From positions 1 to 64,000 of the forward strand of contig NZ_MDET01000058.1 of NCBI RefSeq assembly GCF_002075885.1: 64,000 nt of DNA, written 5' to 3'. This document shows positions 33,857-42,685 of the stretch, piece by piece; within the stretch, counting starts at the first letter, position 1, and every line of letters starts with the position of its first letter. Source of the stretch: Manganibacter manganicus. Lineage in GTDB: Bacteria > Pseudomonadota > Alphaproteobacteria > Rhizobiales > Rhizobiaceae. Made by a program: the position numbers and the translations under genes. The notes beneath the pieces were generated by a model. The model searched no databases. It was not told the origin of the DNA and worked only from the letters and a program-made list of their open reading frames with translations.

Positions 33857-34825
33857 GTGGAACTGCCGGCCCCGCTCCGTCAGGCCGTGGATCGGCTTCT
33901 GGAAACCGTGCCGCTCGGCGAATTGCGCGACGCGGCAAGCACCCTGTCCGGCCGCTACCGCTCCGAAACGCGCGATGGCCGCCTGCATATGGCCGACGAC
34001 CTCGCGGTCAAAGCCTATCTGGCGGCACGGCTTCCGGCCACCTATGCCGCCGTGCACGCCTGCCTCGATGCGCTGGCCGAGGCGCGGCCCGACTTTTCGC
34101 CCGCCACATTGCTCGATATCGGCGCCGGGCCTGGAACGGTTTTGTGGGCAACCACCGACCTGTGGCCAGAACTGCGGCGGGCAACCCTGATGGAAGCAAG
34201 TGCGGCCGCCCGCCGGACGGGCGAGGCCCTGGCATCCGAGGGCTTGGGCGTGCAGGCACAGTGGCTTGCCGGTGACGCCACGCTCGATCTCGACGCGGCA
34301 CAGCCTGCCGAACTCGTCACCATCGCCTATGTGCTGGACGAACTGGCACCGCCTTCGATCGGCAAGCTGATCGACCGTCTTTGGGCACTGACAGGCGATA
34401 CGCTGCTTGTCATCGAGCCCGGCACGCCGGCCGGCTGGCGACGCATGCTCGATGTTCGTGCGCAGTTGATCACCGCGGGCGCGCACATTCTGGCGCCCTG
34501 CCCGCACAACGCCGTCTGTCCGCTTGTCGCCCCCGACTGGTGCCATTTTGCCCGCCGGGTGGCACGGTCACGCATCCACCGGCTGACCAAGAACGCCGAT
34601 GTGCCATGGGAGGACGAGAAATTCATCTATCTCGCCGCTTCACGCCAGCCTGCGCCCACGCAAGCCGCTCGCGTGCTGGCGCCGCCGAAAGTGGGTTCCG
34701 GCAAGGTGGAATTGAAATTGTGCCAGCCGGACGGCAGCGCCGCCTCGCGCCTTTTCACCAAGCGTGACGGCGACGCCTTCAGGCGCGCGCGGCGTGTCGG
34801 CTGGGGCGACAGTATCGAGATATAA
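33857..34825 (+). CDS. Rsm22-type small-subunit rRNA methyltransferase family protein
   Basis: A 322-residue protein from the GTG at 33857, preceded by GGAG. It has the SAM-binding motif LLDIGAGPGTVLWA (near residue 92) and the family's metal-cluster-like segment CPHNAVCPLVAPDWCHFARR, three cysteines and a His. Rsm22 proteins act on the small ribosomal subunit, in mitochondria and some bacteria; enzymatic activity is not always shown. It overlaps or abuts ynfA and precedes dnaB by about 220 bases. Confidence 0.88.
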   Translation: MELPAPLRQAVDRLLETVPLGELRDAASTLSGRYRSETRDGRLHMADDLAVKAYLAARLPATYAAVHACLDALAEARPDFSPATLLDIGAGPGTVLWATTDLWPELRRATLMEASAAARRTGEALASEGLGVQAQWLAGDATLDLDAAQPAELVTIAYVLDELAPPSIGKLIDRLWALTGDTLLVIEPGTPAGWRRMLDVRAQLITAGAHILAPCPHNAVCPLVAPDWCHFARRVARSRIHRLTKNADVPWEDEKFIYLAASRQPAPTQAARVLAPPKVGSGKVELKLCQPDGSAASRLFTKRDGDAFRRARRVGWGDSIEI

Positions 34826-34844
34826 TTCAGACCCCGGCCTGTTC

Positions 34845-34873
34845 TTGATTTGTTCGATACCCGTCGCTAGAAT
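34845..34873 (+). promoter_or_regulatory. Promoter of dnaB
   Basis: TTGATT (34845-34850) and TAGAAT (34868-34873) are 17 bases apart, a good housekeeping promoter. It predicts a leader of about 165 nt before dnaB. Confidence 0.65.
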
Positions 34874-34905
34874 CGCAGTCTGGCAAGTCAAATGGAATCG
34901 CCTCA

Positions 34906-34919
34906 AGGCAGCGCTGCCT
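34906..34919. repeat. Perfect 14-bp palindrome in the dnaB leader
   Basis: AGGCAGCGCTGCCT is self-complementary without a spacer and lies about 30 bases downstream of the predicted dnaB start site. It may be an operator or form a short hairpin. Confidence 0.35.
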
Positions 34920-35046
34920 GTGAATCGTGGGAGTTGTCCGGCCAAACGGGGAGCTATGATCGGACTCGCATGGCACACTCTGCTATCCAGATGGGGTCGA
35001 GCCGGGATGGCCCAGACTAGCGATTCGGCATGGGTAAGTTGGGGAA

Positions 35047-36540
35047 ATGATGGCTGAGGCAGCGCGCAAGTTCGAAGTGGCGGAAACTCCGCTGTATCGC
35101 GAGGCCCCGAACAATATCGAAGCCGAGCAGGCGCTGCTTGGCGCCATGCTGGTCAACAATGACGCCTTCTACCGGGTATCGGATTTCCTCAAGCCCAGCC
35201 ATTTCTACGAACCGCTGCACCGCAAGATATTCGAGGTCTCCTCCGAACTGATCCGCATGGGCAAGATGGCCAATCCGGTGACGCTGAAGACCTTCCTGCC
35301 GACCGACGAAAAGGTCGGCGACATGACGCTGATTCAGTATCTCGCCAGATTGGCGAGCGAGGCCGTCACCGTCATCAATGCCGCCGATTATGGCCGCGCC
35401 ATTTATGATCTCGCAACGCGCCGGGCGCTGATCACGGTCGGCGAGGACATGGTCAATGTCGCCTATGACGCGCCCGTCGACATGTCGCCCGGCGAGCAGA
35501 TCGAGGACGCCGAAAAGCGGCTGTTCGAACTGGCGGAGACCGGCCGCTATGATGGCGGCTTCGAAAGCTTCACCGACGCTATCAAAACCGCCGTTGACAT
35601 GGCCAACGCCGCCTATATGCGCGACGGACATCTGTCCGGCATCGCCACCGGCCTGCGCGACCTCGACATGCGCATGGGCGGGCTGCAACCCTCCGACCTT
35701 ATCATCATCGCCGGTCGCCCCGGCATGGGCAAGACGTCGCTTGCCACCAACGTGGCCTTCAACATCGCCGAATCCTACCAGCCGGCGCAACAGGCCGACG
35801 GCACTTTCAAGGCGGCAAATGGCGGCGTCGTGGGCTTCTTCTCGCTGGAAATGTCGTCGGAACAGCTCGCCACGCGCATCATCTCCGAGCAGACGGAAAT
35901 CCCCTCCTCCAAGATCCGCCGCGGCGAGATTTCCGAGATGGATTTCGAAAAGCTGGTCGCCTGTTCGCAAACCATGCAGAAGCTGCCGCTGTTCATCGAC
36001 CAGACCGGCGGCATTTCCATTGCCCAGCTCGCGGCGCGGGCGCGGCGGCTGAAGCGCCAGCGTGGGCTCGATGTCATCGTCATCGACTATATCCAGCTCA
36101 TGCAGGGCTCGAGCGCGAAAGCCGCGCAGAACCGCGTGCAGGAAATCACCGAGATCACCACCGGCCTCAAGGCGCTGGCCAAGGAACTCGGCGTGCCGAT
36201 CATCGCGCTTTCCCAGCTTTCGCGCCAGGTGGAAAGCCGCGACGACAAGCGCCCTCAGCTTTCGGATTTGCGCGAATCGGGCTCCATCGAGCAGGACGCC
36301 GACGTGGTGATGTTCGTGTACCGCGAGGAATATTACCTGAAGAACAGGGAGCCGAAATTCGGCTCCGAAGAACATCTCAAATGGGAAGCCGACCTGAACG
36401 AAGCGCGCGGCAAGGCCGAAGTGATCGTCGCCAAGCAGCGCCACGGCCCGACCGGCACGGTGCAACTCGGTTTCCAGGGGGAATTCACCCGCTTCTTCGA
36501 TCTGGCGGAAGACAGCCATCTGCCGGAAAGGTTCGAGTAG
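35047..36540 (+). CDS. dnaB: Replicative DNA helicase DnaB
   Basis: A 497-residue hexameric helicase that unwinds DNA ahead of the replication fork. The N-terminal domain (PNNIEAEQALLGAML) binds primase. The RecA-like motor has Walker A AGRPGMGKTSLA near residue 222, FFSLEMSSEQLA, the Walker B region DVIVIDYIQLMQG and the late LRESGSIEQDADVV segment. GGGGAA precedes the ATG. No intein or insertion interrupts it. radA begins four bases after the stop; in relatives alr is usually between them. Confidence 0.98.
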   Translation: MMAEAARKFEVAETPLYREAPNNIEAEQALLGAMLVNNDAFYRVSDFLKPSHFYEPLHRKIFEVSSELIRMGKMANPVTLKTFLPTDEKVGDMTLIQYLARLASEAVTVINAADYGRAIYDLATRRALITVGEDMVNVAYDAPVDMSPGEQIEDAEKRLFELAETGRYDGGFESFTDAIKTAVDMANAAYMRDGHLSGIATGLRDLDMRMGGLQPSDLIIIAGRPGMGKTSLATNVAFNIAESYQPAQQADGTFKAANGGVVGFFSLEMSSEQLATRIISEQTEIPSSKIRRGEISEMDFEKLVACSQTMQKLPLFIDQTGGISIAQLAARARRLKRQRGLDVIVIDYIQLMQGSSAKAAQNRVQEITEITTGLKALAKELGVPIIALSQLSRQVESRDDKRPQLSDLRESGSIEQDADVVMFVYREEYYLKNREPKFGSEEHLKWEADLNEARGKAEVIVAKQRHGPTGTVQLGFQGEFTRFFDLAEDSHLPERFE

Positions 36541-36543
36541 GCG

Positions 36544-37947
36544 TTGGCCAAATCCCGCATTCAGTTCATCTGCCAGAATTGCGGCACGGTGCACCAGCGC
36601 TGGGCCGGCAAATGCGATTCCTGCGGCGAATGGAACACGTTGGTCGAGGAAGGCACGGCCGGCGGCATCGGCTCCGGCCCCGCCCAGGCTCGCAATGCCC
36701 GCAAGGGCCGCGCCGTGGCGCTGACCACGCTTTCAGGCGACATCGAGGACGCGCCGCGTATCGCTTCGGGTATCGGCGAGTTGGACCGCGCCACCGGCGG
36801 CGGCTTTGTGCGCGGCTCGGCGCTTCTGATCGGCGGCGATCCCGGCATCGGCAAATCCACGCTTCTCACCCAGGCGGCTGCCGCACTCGCCCAGCAAGGG
36901 CATCGCATCATCTATGTGTCGGGCGAAGAAGCGGTGGCGCAGATCAGGCTGCGCGCGCAAAGGCTTGGCGCCGCCACTTCGCCGGTCGAGTTGGCCGCCG
37001 AAACCAATGTCGAGGACATTCTGGCGACGATCACAGAAGGCAAACGGCCCGACCTGGTGATTCTCGATTCGATCCAGACATTGTGGACGGACCTGGCCGA
37101 TTCGGCGCCGGGAACCGTCACCCAGGTACGCGCCTCGGCGCAGGCGATGATCCGCTACGCCAAATCCACCGGAGCCGCGGTGGTATTGGTCGGCCATGTC
37201 ACCAAAGAGGGCCAGATCGCCGGGCCGCGCGTGGTCGAGCATATGGTCGACGGCGTGCTCTATTTCGAAGGCGAAGGCGGTCATCATTACCGCATCCTGC
37301 GCACGGTCAAAAACCGATTCGGCCCGACCGACGAGATCGGCGTGTTCGAAATGTCCGATAAGGGGCTGCGTGAAGTCGCCAACCCGTCCGAACTGTTTTT
37401 GGGCGAGCGTCATGCCAAATCGCCGGGCGCAGCCGTTTTCGCCGGCATGGAAGGCACGCGCCCGGTTCTGGTGGAAATCCAGGCGCTGGTCGCGCCCTCG
37501 CCGCTCGGTACGCCGCGCCGCGCCGTCGTCGGCTGGGACAATGCGCGGCTGTCGATGGTGCTTGCCGTGCTGGAGGCGCATTGCGGCGTGCGCTTTTCCC
37601 AGCATGACGTCTATCTCAACGTCGCTGGCGGCTACCGCATTTCCGAGCCGGCCGCCGATCTCGCGGTCGCGGCGGCGCTGGTTTCCTCGCTCACCGGCCT
37701 TGCCCTTCCAGCCGATTGCGTCTATTTCGGCGAAATCAGCCTTTCGGGGGCCGTGAGGCAGGTCGCGCATGCGCAGCAACGCCTCAAGGAAGCCGAAAAG
37801 CTGGGTTTTGGAAGCGCGGTGCTGCCGCTTGGCAGCGAAGAAATAAACGGTGGCATCGGCGCCGGGGCCTTTCGACCCACCGATCTTGCCGACTTGGTGG
37901 CGCGCATCGCAGGTTCACGCCGCAGCGATGCTCAAGAGCATGACTGA
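36544..37947 (+). CDS. radA: DNA repair protein RadA
   Basis: A 467-residue branch-migration protein of recombinational repair. The start is a TTG (36544) four bases after dnaB; it gives the standard MAKSRIQFICQNCG N-terminus and no ATG competes. The zinc finger is CQNCG...CDSCGEW. Walker A is GGDPGIGKSTLL, followed by the RadA-specific KNRFGPTDEIGVFEM segment. A Lon-like C-terminal domain (NVAGGYRISEPAADLAVAAA) completes it. Close spacing makes it cotranscribed with dnaB. Confidence 0.97.
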   Translation: MAKSRIQFICQNCGTVHQRWAGKCDSCGEWNTLVEEGTAGGIGSGPAQARNARKGRAVALTTLSGDIEDAPRIASGIGELDRATGGGFVRGSALLIGGDPGIGKSTLLTQAAAALAQQGHRIIYVSGEEAVAQIRLRAQRLGAATSPVELAAETNVEDILATITEGKRPDLVILDSIQTLWTDLADSAPGTVTQVRASAQAMIRYAKSTGAAVVLVGHVTKEGQIAGPRVVEHMVDGVLYFEGEGGHHYRILRTVKNRFGPTDEIGVFEMSDKGLREVANPSELFLGERHAKSPGAAVFAGMEGTRPVLVEIQALVAPSPLGTPRRAVVGWDNARLSMVLAVLEAHCGVRFSQHDVYLNVAGGYRISEPAADLAVAAALVSSLTGLALPADCVYFGEISLSGAVRQVAHAQQRLKEAEKLGFGSAVLPLGSEEINGGIGAGAFRPTDLADLVARIAGSRRSDAQEHD

Positions 37948-37973
37948 CGCAGCCTTGGAGTGGAAGGAAGCAC

Positions 37974-38573
37974 ATGCCGATTACGCTGCTTGACGGGATT
38001 CTCGTCGGTTTCACCCTGGTTTCGGCAATGCTGGCGATGGTGCGCGGCTTTTCCCGCGAGGTGCTGTCGATCGCCTCCTGGATCGCGGCGGCGGCGGCGG
38101 CATTCTTCTTCTACAAGCCCGTCGTGCCTTATGTTCAGCCCTATATCGACAACGACAAGATCGCCATGGGAGCGGCGGCAGGTATCGTCTTCATCGTCGC
38201 GCTGATCATCGTCACCATCATCACCATGAAACTGGCCGACTGGATCATCGACAGCCGGGTCGGCGCGCTCGACCGCACGCTCGGCTTTCTCTACGGCGCG
38301 GCGCGCGGCGTTCTCGTCGTCGCCGTCGGGCTGATGTTCTTCAACTGGCTGGCCGGCGACCGGGCACCGGAATGGGTCGTCAGCGCCAAATCGCGGCCGC
38401 TGCTGGAATCGATCGGCACAAAGATCGAAAACATGCTGCCGGAAGACCCCGAGAACACGATCCTCAAGCGGCTCAGCCCCGGCTCAAGCGAGGCCGGAGC
38501 GGACACGCAGAGCCCGCCAGCAGGCAATGGCGACGCCTCACCGCCCGCCGACGCGCCAGCCAGCGGCAATTGA
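37974..38573 (+). CDS. cvpA: CvpA family membrane protein
   Basis: A 199-residue protein with four predicted membrane helices in the first 130 residues (PITLLDGILVGFTLVSAML, IASWIAAAAAAFFFYKPVV, IVFIVALIIVTIITMKLAD and LFNW-like fourth). Its hydrophilic Pro/Ala/Ser-rich tail follows. AAGGAAG precedes the ATG. CvpA is required for colicin V production in E. coli and affects envelope homeostasis; the mechanism is unclear. The cvpA-purF pair is conserved from E. coli to rhizobia. Confidence 0.94.
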   Translation: MPITLLDGILVGFTLVSAMLAMVRGFSREVLSIASWIAAAAAAFFFYKPVVPYVQPYIDNDKIAMGAAAGIVFIVALIIVTIITMKLADWIIDSRVGALDRTLGFLYGAARGVLVVAVGLMFFNWLAGDRAPEWVVSAKSRPLLESIGTKIENMLPEDPENTILKRLSPGSSEAGADTQSPPAGNGDASPPADAPASGN

Positions 38574-38626
38574 CGATCCTGTGACGGCCTTTGTCGATGA
38601 TCGGCCAAGGCATTCGATGCGGCACA

Positions 38627-38655
38627 TTGTTCCCTGACCGCCGCGCGCTTATATT
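38627..38655 (+). promoter_or_regulatory. Promoter of purF
   Basis: TTGTTC (38627-38632) and TATATT (38650-38655) are 17 bases apart, about 30 bases before the purF start. purF therefore probably has its own promoter in addition to read-through from cvpA. Confidence 0.6.
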
Positions 38656-38685
38656 GCTTGTTTAGCAGGTGAAAGGCTTCATGCC

Positions 38686-40155
38686 ATGGCAGATGCAGGC
38701 GACGCACTTTCCGGCGAAGCGGACGACCATTTTCACGACGAATGCGGCGTGTTCGGCATATTCGGCCGGCAGGATGCGGCAGCCATCGTCACGCTGGGCC
38801 TGCATGCGTTACAGCATCGTGGCCAGGAGGCCGCCGGCATCGTCTCCTATGACGACAAGCAGTTCCACATCGAGCGCCATGTCGGCCTGATTGGCGACCG
38901 TTTCACCAAACAGTCTGTACTGGATCGCCTTCCCGGCAGCCGCGCCATCGGCCATACGCGCTACGCCACCACCGGCGGCGCCGGCGTGCGCAATATCCAG
39001 CCGTTCTTCGCCGAGCTTGCCGATGGCGGCTTCGCGGTTGCCCATAACGGCAACATCACCAATGCGATGACCGTGCAGCGCACGCTGCAGAAGCAGGGTT
39101 CGATCTTCTCCTCGACCTCGGACACCGAAACGATCCTGCATCTGGTCGCCACCAGTAGGGAGCGCGATCTCAACGCCCGCTTCATCGACGCCATGCGTCA
39201 GCTCGAAGGGGCGTTCTCCCTGGTGGCGTTGTCATCGAAGAAGATGATCGGCTGCCGCGATCCGCTCGGCATCCGTCCGCTGGTGCTGGGCGATCTCGAC
39301 GGCGCGTGGATTCTGGCTTCGGAAACCTGCGCGCTCGACATTATCGGCGCGCGCTTCGTACGTGACATCGAGCCCGGCGAAATGGTCGTCATCACCGCCA
39401 GAGGCGTCGAGAGTCTGTTTCCGTTCGAGCCGCAGAAGACCCGGTTCTGCATCTTCGAATATGTCTATTTCGCGCGCCCCGATTCATCCGTGGAGGGCCG
39501 CAACGTCTATGAGGTGAGAAAGCGAATCGGCGCCGAGCTTGCCCGCGAAATGCCGATCGAGGCCGATATCGTCGTGCCGGTGCCCGACAGCGGCACGCCG
39601 GCGGCCATCGGCTTTTCCCAGGAAGCCGGAATTCCGTTCGAACTCGGCATCATCCGCAACCATTATGTCGGCCGCACCTTCATCCAGCCGGGCGACTCGA
39701 TTCGCCATATGGGCGTGAGGCTGAAGCACAATGCCAACCGCAGCATGATCGAGGGCAAGCGGGTCGTGCTGGTGGACGATTCCATCGTGCGTGGCACCAC
39801 CAGCCAGAAGATCGTGCAGATGGTGCGCGATGCCGGCGCCAGCGAAGTGCATATGCGCATTGCCTCGCCGCCGACTCGCGCCTCCTGCTTTTACGGCGTC
39901 GATACGCCCGAAAAGTCGAAGCTGCTTGCCTCACGCATGTCGATCGAGGAAATGGCCGCCTTCATCCGCGTCGATACGCTCGGTTTCCTGACACTTGACG
40001 GCCTCTACCGAGCGGTTGGCCAAGCCTGCCGCAACCAGGATCAGCCGCAATTCTGCGACGCCTGCTTCAGCGGCCAGTATCCGACACGGCTGGCCGATTT
40101 CGAGCAATCTGACAATGTGCGCACGCTGTCGCTACTGGCGGTCAGCGGAGCATAG
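38686..40155 (+). CDS. purF: Amidophosphoribosyltransferase
   Basis: A 489-residue enzyme for the first committed step of purine synthesis, PRPP plus glutamine to phosphoribosylamine. The N-terminus is made as a propeptide: Cys20 in DECGVFGIFG becomes the glutaminase nucleophile after cleavage. TRYATTGGAG and NGNITNA follow. The PRPP-binding loop is RVVLVDDSIVRGTTSQKIV, and FCDACFSGQYP lies near the C-terminus. The ATG at 38686 follows AGGTGAAAGG; the ATG five bases earlier is out of frame. The stop is six bases from the converging DoxX gene. Confidence 0.98.
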   Translation: MADAGDALSGEADDHFHDECGVFGIFGRQDAAAIVTLGLHALQHRGQEAAGIVSYDDKQFHIERHVGLIGDRFTKQSVLDRLPGSRAIGHTRYATTGGAGVRNIQPFFAELADGGFAVAHNGNITNAMTVQRTLQKQGSIFSSTSDTETILHLVATSRERDLNARFIDAMRQLEGAFSLVALSSKKMIGCRDPLGIRPLVLGDLDGAWILASETCALDIIGARFVRDIEPGEMVVITARGVESLFPFEPQKTRFCIFEYVYFARPDSSVEGRNVYEVRKRIGAELAREMPIEADIVVPVPDSGTPAAIGFSQEAGIPFELGIIRNHYVGRTFIQPGDSIRHMGVRLKHNANRSMIEGKRVVLVDDSIVRGTTSQKIVQMVRDAGASEVHMRIASPPTRASCFYGVDTPEKSKLLASRMSIEEMAAFIRVDTLGFLTLDGLYRAVGQACRNQDQPQFCDACFSGQYPTRLADFEQSDNVRTLSLLAVSGA

Positions 40156-40161
40156 CTCGTC

Positions 40162-40584
40162 TCAATTCGCCGGCACCGTTTCATCCCTCCAAATGAAGCC
40201 GTAGCACAGGGCCAATCTTTTGCCCGGCCCGTGAACGGCTGCGAACAGCAGGCCGGCCAGGAAGGTGAAATGATCGACGAAAAAGCCGAACTCGTCCTGA
40301 CTCGCCTGCCAATGCGACGGACCATGGAAGGCAAAGGCGAGGAAAATCACATAGATGGCGGCCAATAGCGCTGCTTCGGAAAAGAAAGCGCCCGTCAGAA
40401 AGGCGAGCACCAGCGCGATCTCGAAAATGGCGGCGAGCCAGGCCAGAAGCAGCGGAAACGGAAAGCCGGCGGCAGCGATATAGTTCGCCGTGGCTTCCAT
40501 TCCGGCAAATTTGAAGCTGGCCGCCATGGCAAAGACGGCGGCGAAGATCAGCCTCGCGATCAGGATTGCAACGGTTCTGCTCAT
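40162..40584 (-). CDS. DoxX family membrane protein
   Basis: A 140-residue protein with four predicted helices: LIARLIFAAVFAMAASFKFAG, a second around LLLAWLAAIFEIALVLAFL, a third at AALLAAIYVIFLAFAF and a fourth at FTFLAGLLFAAV. The early KFAG and the HGPSHW segment suit DoxX/DoxD-like proteins. These are linked to quinone or redox systems in some organisms, but the role is generally unknown. It converges on purF with six bases between stops. Confidence 0.85.
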   Translation of the reverse strand: MSRTVAILIARLIFAAVFAMAASFKFAGMEATANYIAAAGFPFPLLLAWLAAIFEIALVLAFLTGAFFSEAALLAAIYVIFLAFAFHGPSHWQASQDEFGFFVDHFTFLAGLLFAAVHGPGKRLALCYGFIWRDETVPAN

Positions 40585-40763
40585 GGGTTCTCTCCAGGGT
40601 TGGTCGTGCCTGCTTCAAGGACGGGCGGCATGTGCCTTACCCGACAAGACTGTCGAAAATTCCGTACCTTTCCCTGTTCGCCGCGACCTCACGCCGGGTT
40701 TCCCTTGGCCGAGATTCGTCCTATCACGAGCCGTTTCAAGGCTTTATTGAACTGGATACCCGC

Positions 40764-41525
40764 ATGACTGCCCTGCCCGACCTTACCGGCCGCATCGCCC
40801 TCGTCACCGGCGCCTCGCGCGGCATCGGCTATTTCATCGCAAGGCACATGGCGGCGGCCGGCGCCCACGTCATCGCCGTTGCTCGCACCACCGGCGGGCT
40901 GGAAGAACTCGACGACCAGATCAAGGCCGAGAAGGACAGGACCGGCAAGGGCGAGGCTACGCTGGTGCCGCTCGACCTGACCGACATGGATGGCATCGAC
41001 CGGCTGGGCGGCGCCGTCAACGAACGTTGGGGCAAGCTGGACATTCTGGTGGCCAATGCCGGACTGCTGGGCGTGATTGCGCCGATCGGCCATGTCGAGG
41101 CCAAGACCTTCGAGAAGGTGATGACGGTCAATGTGACGTCCACATGGCGGCTGATCCGCTCGGTCGATCCGCTGCTGCGCCAATCCGACGCCGGGCGCGC
41201 CATTCTCCTGTCGTCCGGGGCGGCGCACTCGGCGCGCGCCTTCTGGGCTCCTTATGCGGCTTCGAAAGCGGCTGTTGAGGCGATGGCGCGCTCATGGGCG
41301 GACGAAACCCGCAACATGGCGCTTTGCGTCAATTCCGTCGATCCCGGCGCCACCCGCACCGCCATGCGCGCGCAGGCCATGCCCGGCGAAGACCCCGAGA
41401 CGCTGCCGCATCCAGGTGATATCGCCGCGCGGATCGTACCGCTAGCGGACCCGACAGAGACGCGTACCGGCCAGATCTATCAGGCCAGGCATGATCGCTG
41501 GGTGTCATATCGGATGCCCGAATAG
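40764..41525 (+). CDS. Short-chain dehydrogenase/reductase
   Basis: A 253-residue SDR with the cofactor motif TGASRGIGYFIA (TGxxxGIG, near 17-28), the NAG motif VANAGLLG and the catalytic triad Ser, Tyr and Lys in SSGAAHSARAFWAPYAASK. PGATRTAM follows, as in classical SDRs. The ATG at 40764 was chosen because the upstream in-frame extension is not SDR-like. An SDR gene behind purF is frequent in Rhizobiales. The substrate is unknown. Confidence 0.92.
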   Translation: MTALPDLTGRIALVTGASRGIGYFIARHMAAAGAHVIAVARTTGGLEELDDQIKAEKDRTGKGEATLVPLDLTDMDGIDRLGGAVNERWGKLDILVANAGLLGVIAPIGHVEAKTFEKVMTVNVTSTWRLIRSVDPLLRQSDAGRAILLSSGAAHSARAFWAPYAASKAAVEAMARSWADETRNMALCVNSVDPGATRTAMRAQAMPGEDPETLPHPGDIAARIVPLADPTETRTGQIYQARHDRWVSYRMPE

Positions 41526-41647
41526 CCGGACTTTCACAGTCGAGCAGAACCCGGAGCGCCTCTATGTCACAGTCGCTTGTGCCGTCCTGACTGGTTAGCA
41601 TCCAAGCGGGCACGTTTTGGCTGCACCGAACAGAGCGGCCGCATCCA

Positions 41648-41685
41648 CCCCAAAGTTTCCAACTGGCCCCAAAGTTTCCAACTGG
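41648..41685. repeat. Perfect 19-bp tandem duplication before the fae-like gene
   Basis: CCCCAAAGTTTCCAACTGG occurs twice in direct tandem, 41648-41666 and 41667-41685, without mismatch. Each unit contains TTCC-N4-GG and ends 11 bases or less before AAGGAA, the ribosome-binding site of the next gene. It could be a recent slippage duplication or a pair of operator half-sites. Confidence 0.8.
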
Positions 41686-41696
41686 AAGGAATTCAA

Positions 41697-42245
41697 ATGA
41701 GCAATCGTATCGTTATGCGCACCGGCGAGGCATTGGTCGCTGGTGGCCCTCCCGGAACCGCAGCTGAACCGGAAATCGTGATCGGTGAACTCGACGGCCC
41801 CGTGGGAACCGCGCTTGCGACCCTGACCGGCGATCAGGTCGCGGGCCATACACGCGTGTTCGCGCTGCTCAACACCGACATCATGGTGCGCCCGGTGACG
41901 CTGTGCGTGTCCAAGGTGACGGTGAAAAGCTCACGCTACACCAGCATTTTGATGGGCACGGTGCAATTCGCCATCGCCAATGGCGTTCTCGATGCTGTTC
42001 GCGCCGGCATCATACCGAAGGAGAAGGCCAACGACCTCGGCATCATCTGCTCGGTCTGGCTGGCGCCAAGCGTCGTCGACGACAACAACCTCGACCACAA
42101 GATCCTGTTCGACCTGCATCGCAAGGGTACGACCGAGGCTATCCGCAAGGCGATGAGCAACGAGCCGTCGATCGACTGGCTTCTGGAGAACCAGGACAAG
42201 ATCATGCACAAGTATCACCAGCTCGGACTTGACGGTAAGATCTGA
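41697..42245 (+). CDS. Formaldehyde-activating enzyme (Fae)-like protein
   Basis: A 182-residue protein with the Fae fold. RTGEALVAGG matches the conserved N-terminus, and ARAGIIPKEKANDLGIICSVW-like and NEPS segments match the core and C-terminus. Fae condenses formaldehyde with tetrahydromethanopterin in methylotrophs. The histidine thought to act as acid catalyst in Methylobacterium Fae (HIDLIIG) is aligned here with Glu24 of EPEIVIG, so classical activity is doubtful. No methanopterin-pathway genes are near. AAGGAA precedes the ATG. It may be one of the Fae paralogues of unknown function. Confidence 0.85.
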   Translation: MSNRIVMRTGEALVAGGPPGTAAEPEIVIGELDGPVGTALATLTGDQVAGHTRVFALLNTDIMVRPVTLCVSKVTVKSSRYTSILMGTVQFAIANGVLDAVRAGIIPKEKANDLGIICSVWLAPSVVDDNNLDHKILFDLHRKGTTEAIRKAMSNEPSIDWLLENQDKIMHKYHQLGLDGKI

Positions 42246-42305
42246 GATCATCAGGCAGATGCAAGGCGGCGTGTGTTCGGTCGGCAAGCCGTTCCGACAC
42301 TTTGA

Positions 42306-42359
42306 TAGAGCATAGGAATAATCCGAAAACCCGATTCCACTTTTCGGTCCCATGCTCTA
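42306..42359. repeat. Palindromic interspersed repeat, family 1 copy B
   Basis: TAGAGCATAGGA at the left pairs with TCCCATGCTCTA at the right with one mismatch. The core (AATCCGAAAACC... to TTCCACTTTTCGG) is the reverse complement of copy A at 31894-31945. It follows the fae-like gene and may act as a transcript-end hairpin. Confidence 0.75.
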
Positions 42360-42410
42360 GAAACAGTGCCTGATCCGAAGATCGTCTTTTTCAGGATAAC
42401 GAGGAACGTC

Positions 42411-42644
42411 ATGTCAGCCACAGCAGTTCTGGTCTGGTATCTGGTCGTCGCCGGCCCACAGGGAGGCATGGTCGTTATGCCGACCGCCTTCGACAAGCAT
42501 GACCAATGCACGGCGGCAATTGCCGAATACAAGAAGCAGCCTGTGCCGGCGGGCTGGTCGATCGAGTGCGTGCCAAGCGCCTCGCCTTATGCCGACGATC
42601 TTGGAGACGACGAACCGTCCCTGCAGGAAGCGCCGGCGCAATAA
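42411..42644 (+). CDS. Small hypothetical protein (77 aa)
   Basis: A 77-residue protein from the ATG at 42411, preceded by GAGGAACG. The N-terminal segment (ATAVLVWYLVVAGPQGGMVVM) is hydrophobic and may be a membrane or signal-like helix. Two single cysteines follow (QC, EC), and the tail is acidic (ADDLGDDEPS). No family is recognised. A GTG at 42366 in the same frame is a less likely start because it sits next to the repeat. Confidence 0.6.
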   Translation: MSATAVLVWYLVVAGPQGGMVVMPTAFDKHDQCTAAIAEYKKQPVPAGWSIECVPSASPYADDLGDDEPSLQEAPAQ

Positions 42645-42685
42645 GCCCAGACCGCAATGCTGGCCCTGCCCCCGGGGCAGGGCGT

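Noticed and set aside
42366..42410. GTG start extending the 77-aa hypothetical protein
   Set aside because: The extension begins in the flank of the palindromic repeat, whereas the ATG at 42411 has GAGGAACG in front.
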